A DNA stretch of 64,000 bases from Yponomeuta sedellus. Its lineage: Eukaryota; Arthropoda; Insecta; Lepidoptera; Yponomeutidae. The notes under the pieces were generated by a model. The model searched no databases. It worked only from the letters and a program-made list of their open reading frames with translations, and was not told where the DNA came from. A program made the translations under genes and the position numbers. The stretch is from assembly GCA_934045075.1 (NCBI GenBank), contig OW203751.1:3235822-3299821 (forward strand), written 5' to 3'. Positions 10,324-20,470 of the stretch are shown here, in pieces (the stretch's first letter is position 1; every line of letters begins with the position of its first letter).

Positions 10324-12534
10324 ATGGCCGACGAAGAATTGCCCTGCAAATACTGCAACGAAACGTTCCGGACCCAAACAGAGTGGAAGGAACACGTATC
10401 GACCAACCACGACGTCACAGGCTACCCCTGCGACCTGTGCACAGAGGTATTTTACAAGGAGCACGACTATATTCAACATTTCAATTCGGAACATAAGTCT
10501 GACTTCAACCGACATGTGTGCTCCCACTGCGGGGTCTCCTACAAATGGTTCAAGTTCCTCGAACAGCACATCCAGAAAAAACACCAGATCGAGACGCTGA
10601 AGCAGTGTGACCGCTGTGGCGAGGAGTTCTACAACTCCATGGCTTTCCGGCAGCACTTGAAGCTAAAACATGTAGCCGGTAAGAAGTTTCACAAGTGTAA
10701 GAAGTGTCACAGAAGTTTTACAGCTAAGAGCTTCCTTCAAATGCACGACAAGTTTGATCACAACAAGCGTGGAGCTAAACTTTTCAAGGAGTACGTTCTA
10801 GACAATTTGAACTTGGACAGTGAATCGCTCCTTGACAGCACAAAGAAGTGTTCGCAGTGCGATTTGCAGTTCAGCAGCTCCGTTTATTTGTTCAAGCATT
10901 TTAAACAGGCCCATAATAAGAAAAAGTATTACCAGTGCTGTGAATGCGACGAGGCAGTCTACAACACTAGAGCTGGCTTGAGCATCCATTTGCACTACGA
11001 ACATGGGATCGCTCGAGAACACAAGTGCGTGAAATGCATGACTGGCCACCTGACCCCTCCTAAGACTGATAAAAAAACTAAAGCAGAAACGAGTACAAAA
11101 GAAGTAACGAGCCCAAACTCTCTACCTCCTTGGTCGGATCAGTTTAAAAGCAAAGGTCTACCAGAAGATTTGGAGTTAGTCGGAGCTAGTGCGCTAGAGA
11201 TTAGTAACCTGAGAAGCAATATTAGAAATCTATTTCATTTGTTGGCTACTGTAACTCCGTCCAAGCTGAGAGCTACACAAAAGTCCGACGGGAAAACTGA
11301 TACGTTTTTTTCCATGAAGAATTTTAAATCGGACGAAATTAGTAAAGATGGCAGGCGGAGATATGAGATTAAGCCGAAGAATTTGAAGTTTGAAAAGAGT
11401 TTCGATAAAATCCCCACGGATAAGGATGATCGTGATATGCCAAGAAGAAAAAGTGTGTCAGATGCTAAAGAAACAGAAAAAGAACCATGTGCCAACGCGA
11501 AGGAGACGAGTGCCAACAATGTAAAACAGAAACCGAGCAAAACCAAAGTCCAGTTTCAGTGTCATAAATGTAAAGATAAATTTTCATTCAGAAAAGCGCT
11601 GAACATACACGTTCTGAAGGCTCACGGGTTCAAAGGCTTTCCTAATAGCAACCGCAAAGGCGAGAACGAGCATGAGTTTCTGAGCAAAAAGTGCGAAGAA
11701 ATCGAAAAAGAAGCTGCCGACCAAATGACCAAAGATAACAGAAACGGGGACACGCTAAAGTACAAATGCCACAGTTGCAACATAGAATTCGATCAACAAG
11801 TGCTCTTACTGAATCACCTGACCGAAAGGCACACGGCCGACTCGAAACACGTCGCCGATGTAGAAAACAGCGTGGTCTTCAAGTGTCCCGAATGTTACGT
11901 GGCCTTAAGTACCGAGAGCGAACTTAGCGTCCACATGAACGACCATGCGAAACAGGACGAAAACGCCAAGAAAGTCTGCAAAGTTTGCAAGAAAAACATG
12001 AAAAAATCGAAGACCGTTTACAAGTGCAGGAAGTGCGAGAGGAAATTCGCGAAACGCAACGTGCTGCACCGTCACATAAAGAAGCAGCACAAAATGCAGA
12101 TTTTTAAGTGCGCAAAGTGCAACGCCTCCTTCAAAATAGCTGACAAACTCAAGCAGCACACGAAGCTGAAACACAGCGCGTTAGAAGCGACTACTCTGCC
12201 CGTCCTAAAGCTGCAAAAGTCGAAGCTGTCGCCGATCAAGTTAGATAAACTGCCGAACATACTGTCGAACATACTAACGAAGAATCTGCTCAACGGCACA
12301 CTTCACAGCTGCAAGATTTGTAACTCCTATTTCCCGTCAAACGTGCTACTCCAGAGACATATACAATGGGAGCACACGAAGAATGTGAACCTCCACAAAT
12401 GCGGGCAGTGCAACCAGGTGCTATACAGCGTCGAAGACTTAGATCTCCACATGTCAACCACTCACAGCAGCGAGGGTCCGTTCAAGTGGAAGAAACAAAT
12501 AGCCTTTAATTATGAACACCAAACTGATATTTGA
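10324..12534 (+). CDS. Zinc finger protein, 14 C2H2 fingers
   Basis: 736 residues, probably a nuclear DNA-binding regulator. Fourteen C2H2 fingers are visible. Seven form an N-terminal cluster (about residues 8-227; e.g. CKYCNETF...H, CDLCTEVF...H, CSHCGVSY...H). After a finger-free linker rich in Lys/Ser/Thr/Asp (about 240-408), seven more run to about 715 (e.g. CHKCKDKF, CHSCNIEF, CPECYVAL, CRKCERKF, CAKCNASF, CKICNSYF, CGQCNQVL). Most spacers between fingers are not the TGEKP type, so not all fingers need bind DNA together. No ZAD, BTB or KRAB domain is seen. The stop is TGA at 12532-12534. The orthologue cannot be named from sequence alone. Antisense ORFs in this span are shadows. Confidence 0.92.
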   Translation: MADEELPCKYCNETFRTQTEWKEHVSTNHDVTGYPCDLCTEVFYKEHDYIQHFNSEHKSDFNRHVCSHCGVSYKWFKFLEQHIQKKHQIETLKQCDRCGEEFYNSMAFRQHLKLKHVAGKKFHKCKKCHRSFTAKSFLQMHDKFDHNKRGAKLFKEYVLDNLNLDSESLLDSTKKCSQCDLQFSSSVYLFKHFKQAHNKKKYYQCCECDEAVYNTRAGLSIHLHYEHGIAREHKCVKCMTGHLTPPKTDKKTKAETSTKEVTSPNSLPPWSDQFKSKGLPEDLELVGASALEISNLRSNIRNLFHLLATVTPSKLRATQKSDGKTDTFFSMKNFKSDEISKDGRRRYEIKPKNLKFEKSFDKIPTDKDDRDMPRRKSVSDAKETEKEPCANAKETSANNVKQKPSKTKVQFQCHKCKDKFSFRKALNIHVLKAHGFKGFPNSNRKGENEHEFLSKKCEEIEKEAADQMTKDNRNGDTLKYKCHSCNIEFDQQVLLLNHLTERHTADSKHVADVENSVVFKCPECYVALSTESELSVHMNDHAKQDENAKKVCKVCKKNMKKSKTVYKCRKCERKFAKRNVLHRHIKKQHKMQIFKCAKCNASFKIADKLKQHTKLKHSALEATTLPVLKLQKSKLSPIKLDKLPNILSNILTKNLLNGTLHSCKICNSYFPSNVLLQRHIQWEHTKNVNLHKCGQCNQVLYSVEDLDLHMSTTHSSEGPFKWKKQIAFNYEHQTDI

Positions 12535-12712
12535 TATTATCTACAGCTACTTAGGAGTTTGGAATGTTTGACCGAGTTCACATTGGACGGAGATGTTTTT
12601 AAATTAGTGCAAAGCCAAAACTTGTGGGTGAGTTGGTACCTATGACACCGCGCGTTTGAAAATGTATTTATTGTATGGAATCAGGCGTTACTTTGCGGAA
12701 ATCCATTATAGC

Positions 12713-12718
12713 ATTAAA
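12713..12718 (+). terminator. Possible poly(A) signal (ATTAAA)
   Basis: ATTAAA lies 179 nt after the zinc-finger stop codon. No AATAAA is closer. It is the best candidate for 3' end formation but is not proven. Confidence 0.3.
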
Positions 12719-13184
12719 ATGTGAAAATTACTTTGCTAAATTCTGCCAAAAATCCCACAAGCACCAAGCGGTTAGGTAACGCACCGCCCTCGCTCCCGTT
12801 TTTACAAGCAGACGCAAGACGCGAACACACCACCACCGACACCAATACTTGTGTGAGAAAATACGCGACGCGTTTCGCCTCTAACACGAGGCATCCTCAG
12901 GCTCACAAGTGCAAGTGACCGTCACCGCAGAAACGCTCCGTATTTATAGGCTAGGCCGCCCCTCCCCCCGATGACGTAATCTAACCGTCCAACCGGTGAC
13001 CTTTAAACCGTTAACCGCCTATCGGTCATTATTGTTTTGCGCAAAAATATCGCAAAAACTTATTTAATTGTATAGTTTTTTCAAACATTTTGTTTTATTT
13101 ACGCCAGGTTGCGTCTCTTCTGGCAAGGTATGAGAGACAGTGCTCAAAGCCTCGACGTTGCGTGCGACTTTGATACTTTTTGTG
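12719..13184. other. Non-coding, GC-rich repeat fragment
   Basis: No supported gene. The stretch 12750-12960 is unusually GC-rich for this window and contains ACGCGTTTCGCCTCTAACAC and GAGGCATCCTCAGG, a phrase that looks like a mobile-element end. I could not classify it. Confidence 0.4.
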
Positions 13185-13378
13185 CGATCTCAACCCTGTA
13201 TGTACCCACTGCTGGGGCACGGGTCTCTTCCTGCATCGCAGGAAGGTTAGGCAATACTCTACCACAGGGGCCAAGTCCTGGTTGGTGGAGGATTGCAAGA
13301 CAGTGGCGGGCCTTACTGTCAGAAGTTATCAAGCCGCCCATGAGGCCTCTGACATGGCATAACGTGCCTTGCGAAACG
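13185..13378 (-). mobile_element. 5S-SINE, truncated copy 2
   Basis: This is the inverse of the body and 3' end of the family (TGTACCCACTGCTGGGGCAC ... CTTACTGTCAGAAGTTATCA). The 5S-like head is missing, as expected for 5'-truncated retrotransposition. Confidence 0.75.
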
Positions 13379-13586
13379 ATAACTATGGGCTCGCGTGGTA
13401 ATTAAGCCCGAAATCTCTCTCTCTGACCTTGTGTCCTGCAGCGGGACGTAATTATCACATTTGGGGGTCGTAGCTTCTGATCCGTACCAATGACTTGGTT
13501 TTGTAAGTAGCGTACGTTTGTGAAGTTTTGGTAGCAATACGCAAAAAAAAAAGCATGGTGAGGAAAGCTGCGTGTTACGTTACGTT

Positions 13587-13946
13587 ATCAACCCTTGTAT
13601 GTCCCCACTGCTGGGGCACGGGTCTCTTCCTGCATCGCAGGAAGGTTAGGCCATACTCCACCACGGGGGCCAAGTCCGGGTTGGTGGAGGGTTGTAAGAC
13701 AGTGGCGGGCCTTACTGTCAGAAGTTATCAAGCCGCCCATAAGGCCTCTGACAGGGCTTAACGACTGCCATTATATGACAGCCGGCACCAACGGCTTAAC
13801 GTGCCTTGCGAAGCACGGAAGCGCTCGGAAAAATGCCACTAGCGGTAGTCACGGGACGCTCACCCATCCTGTACCTGACCGCGCCTGTTGTTGCTTAACC
13901 AAGTGATTGATTCCAATTACTCGGTTCGCCTAGGCCACGAGCGCTG
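13587..13946 (-). mobile_element. 5S-SINE, full copy 3
   Basis: Inverse orientation, from CAACCCTTGTATGTCCCCAC through the body to the 5S-like head (GCGGTAGTCACGGGACG, CTGACCGCGCC, CTTAACCAAGTGATTG, GGCCACGAGCGC). It is one of the most complete copies in the window. Confidence 0.8.
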
Positions 13947-14165
13947 CGTGTATGTGGTGCGTATGCTTCAGCGCTAGAAATTGCCAAGCCGCGATGGACA
14001 CGCGTGGTAATTAAGCCCATACTCTCTCTGAGAACATAGCTGTGCCCCGGAGCGGGACGTATGTAGACTACCATAAAGAAATCACACCCTAAAACAAGTC
14101 CATGGCTTCAAAGTCGCTCAGCGTTCTATGAAACGGGCTATGCTCGGCTCTTTCTTCTTCTTCTT

Positions 14166-14510
14166 CAGGCTATATTATGTAGTCCACTGCTGGACATAGC
14201 CCTGCCCTAATGAGCGCCATAGCGCCCTGTCTTCAGCTTGCCGCATCCAGCATCTGCCGGCAGTTTCTCGCAGATCGTCATCCCATCTGGTCGGAGGGCG
14301 TCCTACACTACGTTTGCCGAGTCGTGGTCTCCACTCGAGAATACATTTACTCCAACGGTGGTCGGTTCTTCGCGAGATATGGCCAGCCCACTGCCACTTC
14401 AGCTCGCTAATTCTCTGAGCTATGTCGATAACTTTGGTTCTCTGTCGGATGCATTCGTTACGAATACTATACTTCACAGAAAGGATAGGTTTCGTAATTT
14501 GATTTGACCC
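14166..14510 (-). pseudogene. RTE-like LINE tail, inverted member 1
   Basis: Minus-strand translation contains RTKVIDIAQRISELKWQW, AGHISRRTDHRWSKC and RPPTRWDDDLRETAG, ending in YVQQWTT, the C-terminal tail of RTE-like LINE proteins. The 3' end carries GGACTACATAATATAGCCTG plus a short AAG-rich tail. It stands head to head with the copy at 14521-14802. Confidence 0.75.
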
Positions 14511-14520
14511 ATCAAAGAGG

Positions 14521-14802
14521 ATTTGATGGGTCACATCATAAGTGAAGCGATACGCCGAAGAACTAAGGTGACTGACATAGCCTATAGCATTAGCAAGCTG
14601 AAGCGTCAGTGGGCTAGTCACATGCTGAAGAACCGATGGTCGATGTGGTGCAAAGTTTATCGAGTGGAGATCACGCAGTGTTGGACGCCCACCAGCTCGC
14701 TGGACCGGCGGATTGCTGGCAGTGGCTGAGGATGGCTGAGGACAGAAGGCAGTGGTGAGCCTTGAGGGAGGCCACATCCAGCAGTGGACGAGTACGACCT
14801 GA
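14521..14802 (+). pseudogene. RTE-like LINE tail, inverted member 2
   Basis: Plus-strand translation shows RRRTKVTDIAYSISKLKRQ and ASHMLKNRW, then frame breaks before a DNA-level match to the LINE end (CCAGCAGTGGACGAGTACGAC). It is more diverged than its neighbour and inverted relative to it. Confidence 0.65.
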
Positions 14803-15083
14803 CTGATTGATCAATCTGGAAAAAGAGACGTTGAACAAAATTAGTTGTAAAATACAAAGACTACTTGTAAAGGCTTGCACTATGTAAAGATAACCCAGTG
14901 TTCTTAATTTATGTTTTTATCCTATTGTGGATGAAGGTAATGTGAACTTTGATTCCAACTTTCGAAACTCCGAATGCAATGGTCATCATCAGCTATGTTC
15001 ACAGTTTACTCCCAATCAATAGTATTTCATAATGATTCGTGATACACAAATATAGTTATTATATTAAACGGGTCACAATGATG

Positions 15084-15420
15084 GCACAAAGCTGAAGTGG
15101 CAGTGGGCTGGCCATATCTCGCGAAGAATCGACAACCGTTGGAATAAACGTGTTCTTGAGTGGAGACCGCGACTCGGCAAACGTAGTGTAGGACGCCCTC
15201 CGACCAGGTTTGATGACGATCTGCGAAAAACTGCCGGCAGATGCTGGATGCGGCAAGCTGAAGACAGGGCGCTATGGCGCTCATTAGCGGCGGGCTATGT
15301 CCAGCAGTGGACTACATAATATAGCCTGAAGAAGAAGAAGAAGCATGATGGCACAAAGTTTTGCGCTCATTAGGGGAGGGCTATGTCCAGCAGTGGACTA
15401 GTACAGCCTGACGACGACGA
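15084..15420 (+). pseudogene. RTE-like LINE tail with repeated end
   Basis: The sequence AAGCTGAAGTGGCAGTGGGC to TAGCCTGAAGAAGAAGAAG (15090-15342) matches the inverse of 14166-14510. The terminal 60-70 bp repeats at 15356-15415 (GGGGAGGGCTATGTCCAGCA), giving two copies of the LINE 3' end in tandem. Confidence 0.7.
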
Positions 15421-15424
15421 CTAA

Positions 15425-16135
15425 GATGTATATACGTGAACAGTTACATAATCAGGGCATGAGTGCGTTGTGTGAACGCTATTATTACTGTGTGTTCTTT
15501 GGCAGGACTAGACTTTTTTTTTTACTGTTTTTGTACTTTATTTCAAAGTGGTAAGGTTCAATTTAAGGTGGACTCTATTACACCACTGATAACAGTTTAT
15601 GAAATCAAATTTTCAAAGAAAGCCAAGTATAGTGTGAACATAGCTTTTGACTTCAATCTATGGCAATACAAATGTTACCTAATGTGCCTCAATTTAAGTC
15701 CTTTGTTGGTTTGAATGTGTGTAGCTTAGACAGTCACGGTTTAGACAAGAATAATGGACTCTTTGCCGCAGTCGACAAGGAAGATTTTTGGACATCAAGC
15801 TGGCAAAGATGCGGATGTATGCGTGTATTGAATTTTTACGCCATTGTTCCCATTAGTCCCCTCTAGCCGTGTCCCCCGGAGTGACGGCTGGGAAATGTCT
15901 TCCCGGTTGTCACCCGGGTGACGATTCCTAGCTTCTGTTCCCTTTGGAGGCTGACTAGAGGGCACAAATCAGAAGTCTGTTTCTCAGTTGTCACCGGGAG
16001 GGAATACCAGCGATAAAACAGTATTTTCTAAGATTAACACGAGCACTAGACTTAATAAAAACTGTATTTACCTATATTTTTAGATAGAATTTTAATTAAC
16101 TTCAATTACTAATAATCAATATTGTTGACTTTATA
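15425..16135. other. Non-coding stretch
   Basis: No supported gene. ORFs of 60-85 residues here have no family features. GTCACCCGGGTGAC-type palindromic phrases lie at 15905-15925 and recur near 17925 and 18540, which hints at an element family with GC-rich ends around this district. Confidence 0.35.
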
Positions 16136-16139
16136 TAAA

Positions 16140-16322
16140 ACTAGCTGACCCAGCGAACTTCGTGCCGCCTAACAGTCGATTGTTTAATTATTTTATTTCT
16201 CCGTGAGAACCAATCTCTTACTTCAAGGAATATTCTAAAAAAAGAATTAGCGAAATTGGTTCAGCTGCTCTTGAGGTTTGCGCTTACCAACGATTTTCAA
16301 CGATTCATTTTTATTATATTAG
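16140..16322 (+). repeat. Dispersed repeat 'CTAGCTGACCCAGCG'
   Basis: Plus-orientation copy: starts CTAGCTGACCCAGCGAACTT and ends in TTCATTTTTATTATATTAG. See the tandem form at 61161-62577. Confidence 0.7.
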
Positions 16323-16621
16323 GTATACAAAAGATAATTGGTTTGCCTATTTTGGAACGTAACTTCATAATTTTCTTTTGTAATCCTTGCTGAGGGTAGT
16401 AAACTAACAGTTAATGCTTTCAAAGAGACGCCTGTCACCTACTCTTCCGGGACCACGGCACTTGCAAAAGTGCCGAAACGTCGGAAAATTGTAAAAATAT
16501 AAAATTAAACGAGTAAAATCCGTGTAAATACAGTTTTTATTATGTAATTAGATATCAGCCTTTTTATTTGCGATGGAAAAATATGAACTATTAGATAAAT
16601 AAAATTGTCAAAAAAAGAAGC

Positions 16622-17905
16622 AGAGTGCTTAGTGCGAGTTTGACAGATCCAATCGAATAACTTTACTACCGCGTTAATCGAGCATCGAGTAGTGAGTATG
16701 AGTAAGTTAACCGTTCGAACTGGCAAATCGCTGACACAGTACAACTCGCACTCGCGTTTATTCGTGTTTTGGCTGGTAAACGTGTTCACTGCTCATCGTA
16801 AACCATTACAACTCGCACTCAGCAATTTTAATTTCCATACTTATCGCTAGGTGGCGCTTCCTCGATGCCATAGAAATATAAGTTTACGTTAACGCGATCG
16901 AGTAGTTAAAAAACTCGCACTAAGCACTCAGAGGGCTTAGTGCGAGTTTTTAACTACTCGATCGCGTTAACGTAAACTCATATTACTATGGCATCGAGGA
17001 AGCGCCACCTAGCGACAAGTATGGAAATTAAAATTGCTGAGTGCGTCAAACTCGCACTAAGCACTCAGAGTGCTTAGTGCGAGTTTGACAGATCCAATCG
17101 AATAACTTTACTACCGCGTTAATCGAGCATTGAGTAGTGAGTATGATTAAGTTACCCGTTCGAACTGGCAAAAGGCTGTCACAGTACAACTCGCACTCGC
17201 GTTTATTCGTGTTTTGGCTGGTAAAAGTGTTCACTTCTCAACGTAAACCATTACAACTCGCACTCAGCAATTTTAATTTCCATACTTGTCGTTAGGTGGC
17301 GCTTCCTCGATGCCATAGAAATATGAGTTTACGTTAACGCGATCGAGTAGTTAAAAAACTCGCACTAAGCACTCTGAGTGCTTAGTGCGAGTTTGACAGA
17401 TCCAATCGAATAACTTTACTACCGCGTTAATCGAGCATTGAGTAGTGAGTATGAGTAAGTTAACCGTTCGAACTGGCAAAACGCTGTCACAGTACAACTC
17501 GCACTTGCGTTTATTCGTGTTTTGGCTGGTAATCGTGTTCACTTCCCAACGTAAACCATTACAACTCGCACTCAGCAATTTTAATTTCCACTCTGAGTGC
17601 TTAGTGCGAGTTTTTTAACTACCCGATCGCGTTAACGTAAACTCATATTTATATGGCATCGAGGAAGCGCCACCTAGCGACAAGTATGGAAATTAAAATT
17701 GCTGAATGCGAGTTGTAATGGTTTACGTTGGGAAGTGAACACGTTTACCAGCCAAAACACGAATAAACGCGAGTGCGAGTTGTACTGTGACAGCGTTTTG
17801 CCAGTTCGAACGGTTAACTTACTCATACTCACTACTCAATGCTCGATTAACGCGGTAGTAAAGTTATTCGATTGGATCTGTCAAACTCGCACTAAGCACT
17901 CTGAA
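16622..17905. mobile_element. Cluster of nested TIR MITEs
   Basis: At least five full or partial copies of one MITE of about 310 bp are packed head to head and head to tail (about 16622-16931, 16931-17044 inverted part, 17060-17373, 17373-17590 partial, 17588-17905 inverted). Ends are GAGTGCTTAGTGCGAGTTT and its inverse. The body contains CGTTCGAACTGGCAAAACGC and AGGTGGCGCTTCCTCGATGC. Single copies lie at 20690-20987 and 22830-23145. The short ORFs (NTFTSQNTNKRECELYC-type) are chance products of the element. Confidence 0.85.
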
Positions 17906-18129
17906 CGCTTCAACTCTCATCGAGCTGTCACCCGGGGGGAGACAAGCGATATAACGCTTGTCCCCTCCCGGTGACAACTGTCCTACTACGTAGCATTCCA
18001 CTCTATCGAGTGAAGCATTTAGACAACTCCTAAGTGTCAAAAAATGTATGCATTTGACAGCCGGAGTAGCTTAAAAAAGTAAAAATAAACGTCACTCAAC
18101 TCAGTGGATACTTACATAATAATGCCCCT

Positions 18130-18383
18130 GAACCGCTTACTGCACAAACGAAACATGTGCGCACAAGCGGCCAAATTGAGTTTCTGTCAAAAATATGTTT
18201 TAAAAGGGTAATTACATCGTTCACTGTAAAAAAGAAACAACTCTCGCGAAATTTATAGTGTGACGTGCTAAGAGTTTTGTTTACTGCAAAAAGGCAACAT
18301 GTCCTTTTACAGTGCACAGTTTTTTGTGTCTCCTGAAAAGTTTGGTTTTGTTTTACATTTTTCCTTTCTGCAGTAAGCGGTTC
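18130..18383. mobile_element. TIR MITE, 15-bp ends
   Basis: GAACCGCTTACTGCA at 18130-18144 is the exact inverse of 18369-18383. It is preceded by a segment (17983-18127) that recurs at 43050-43189 (GTAGCATTCCACTCTAT ... GATGCTTACGTAATAATGCCCC type). Confidence 0.55.
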
Positions 18384-18667
18384 AACTGAGAAACAGACTT
18401 CCCGGTTTTGTTTTTATTTAATGGCAACTCAAATCGGTCCTAATTTGGACGACTATTTCTGCCAATGACGAGTCAGTCATGGGAGTGACACTTAGTTGTC
18501 TCCCTTGTCAGTCTGCAAAGGTGACAGACGGTATGAATGGTCACCCGGGAAGACAATTCTCAGCTGTCACCCCGGGGAACAGGGCCAGTGCTGACTAACG
18601 CCACCTATGGAAAAAACATAATTGTGTTCTTTTATAACGTGTCTTTGGAAAAAGTGAGCGTCATAAA

Positions 18668-18935
18668 TTCTAAAAACCTATTTAGAGGCTAAAAATTTCA
18701 CCCATGCCGGGATTCGAACCCGCAACCTCTGGCTATCCGTGCCAGCGCTCTACCAATTGAGCCAATGGGCGACTCACGGCATCAGTGAAATTTCGAACCT
18801 CTTTACACTATTCTCTGTATTACGTACAGGCAGCGACATCTGGCTTAAGCAAATTGCCAGAGGTTGCGGGTTCGAATCCCGGCATGGGTGAAATTTTTAG
18901 CCCCTAAATAGGTTTTTTAAATTTGTCCTTAGCAC
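18668..18935. mobile_element. tRNA-derived fold-back element, copy 2
   Basis: The inverted ends carry AAAAACCTATTTAGAGGC and the tRNA T-arm motif CGGGATTCGAACCCGC; the tRNA-like head is on the minus strand at 18695-18765. It is very close in sequence to 8177-8575 but with a shorter centre. Confidence 0.65.
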
Positions 18936-19007
18936 GGACTAAGTTATGATTTTTATTCTTTTCTTTTTTTTTATTCTATTGGTGGCGTTAGTCTGCACGC
19001 CGAAGTG

Positions 19008-19172
19008 CATTAAAAAAGATCTATAAAAATGCATAACCGGAACCGGCGTGCGTGTATGCAACGACTTATGAGCGGTGATGAAGCGAAGGTTATCGTGGAT
19101 CGTGGCAAGTGGCAGTCCCTGGTCTCTGCCTACCCCTCTGGGGTACAGGCGTGAGGTTATGTATGTAAATGC
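19008..19172 (+). pseudogene. LINE ORF end ('SLVSAYPSG' type)
   Basis: The frame reads RRACMQRLMSGDEAK and GKWQSLVSAYPSGVQA, the C-terminus of an RTE/Jockey-like LINE protein. The 3' tail ends GAGGTTATGTATGTA. Related ends: 45446-45500 (+), 45803-45870 (-) and 58580-58790 (+). Confidence 0.6.
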
Positions 19173-19403
19173 AACCGAATTTTGTGCGTGAGAAAGGCCT
19201 AGTCGTAATGCTGGAGCAATGTTTGTTTTAACTATGTATTTCTTTCTTGTATGTATTAAGTATAGGAGTTATTTGTTCAATAAATTACATTTTTACCAAA
19301 TTCAATATGCCTTTACTTTTTTCTCTTTCAATACACCAAAGTATAAGCGCACATTGTGACACGAGATTTTTGTATATTAGAAGATATAGAACAAGGCAGG
19401 TAC

Positions 19404-19667
19404 TACAGTCTGTTAGCTTATAGAATATACCTCGGCTACTGTCGGATAGAATCGGATATATTCGTGTAATAGAAATATCGGAACTAATATATTATAAACT
19501 AACCACAGAACATAAAGATATGTTCTGTGAATATAACTAACAGAAATACATAACTTTTCAAAATAGTAGAAACAAATCAGGAAGTATTACACTCGTGTTC
19601 TTACGGCGAAAACCGAAGTCTACTCTAGAGCCCGAGGTATAGGTATTCTAAAAGCTAACAGACTATA
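19404..19667. mobile_element. TIR MITE ('ACAGTCTGTTAGCTT')
   Basis: The ends CAGTCTGTTAGCTTATAGAA and the inverse TTCTAAAAGCTAACAGACT enclose about 265 bp that includes TCGGATAGAATCGGATA. Other copies: 43191-43588 (split by a LINE tail) and 63913 to the window end (truncated by the window edge). Confidence 0.65.
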
Positions 19668-20126
19668 TAACGTCACTTTGTAGACTTTTAGTCCGGATTT
19701 ACTTACGGGTGTTGTTATATCGGAAGAGTCCGACCAGGTTTCGCTCCGATTCGCAGAGCTTAATGGTGAGCATAGACGGAGCTCGAGTCGTCGGTTGCTT
19801 GGTAGATCCGGACTAAAGTCTACAATGTGTTGTGCTAACGAAAGTTTTAGTTCAAAAATAATGTCACTTCGTCATCGTTTTGAAGGAAAACATCGTGAGA
19901 AAAACCTAAGTGTCTGAAATGTTCAAATATGTCATCGCTTGAACTTGCCAATCCGCGGTGGGCACGCGTGATAATTAAGCCCACTCTCTCCGAGGGAAGG
20001 TTCATTGAGACAAGAACAAAAGCAAAAGTTTTCTTCCATCCAAATTTCGTATAAATATCTAGAAAATGTTTATTAATGATTAATTTTGAGCGCTTCAGAG
20101 CTACCTGCTTTAGTAAATCTTCTTCT

Positions 20127-20470
20127 TCAGGCTATATTATCTAGTCCACCGCTGGACATAGCCCTCCCCTAATGAGCGCAATAGCGCCCTGTCTTCAGCT
20201 TGCCGCATCCAGCATCTGGCGGCAGTTTTTCGCAGATCGTCATCCCACCTAGTTGGAGGGCGTCCTACACTACGTTGCCGAGTCGCGGTCTCCACTCAAG
20301 AACACGTTGACTCCAACGGTTGTCGGTTCTTCGCGAGATATGGCCAGTCCATACCACTTCAGCTCGCTAATTCTCTGAGCTATGTCGATAACTTTGGTTC
20401 TCAGTCGGATGCATTCGTTACGAATCCTATCCTTCAGAGAAACTCCGAGCATAGCTCTCTCCAAAGCTCG
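20127..20470 (-). pseudogene. RTE-like LINE tail
   Basis: Minus-strand frame shows ERAMLGVSLKDRIRNECI and RTKVIDIAQRISELKW before frame decay. The 3' end is at about 20127 (TCTTCAGGCTATATTA). Its 5' part merges into the left arm of the inverted repeat 20430-22576. Confidence 0.7.

Noticed and set aside
13095..13906. Several 60-100-residue ORFs with VPTAGARVSSCIAGRLG-type sequence
   Set aside because: They are readings of 5S-SINE bodies, repeated at every copy in both orientations.
16505..17974. Family of small NTFTSQNTNKRECELYC-type proteins
   Set aside because: All are the same frame across MITE copies, on both strands, with variable ends. There is no selection signal; the similarity is due to the repeated DNA.
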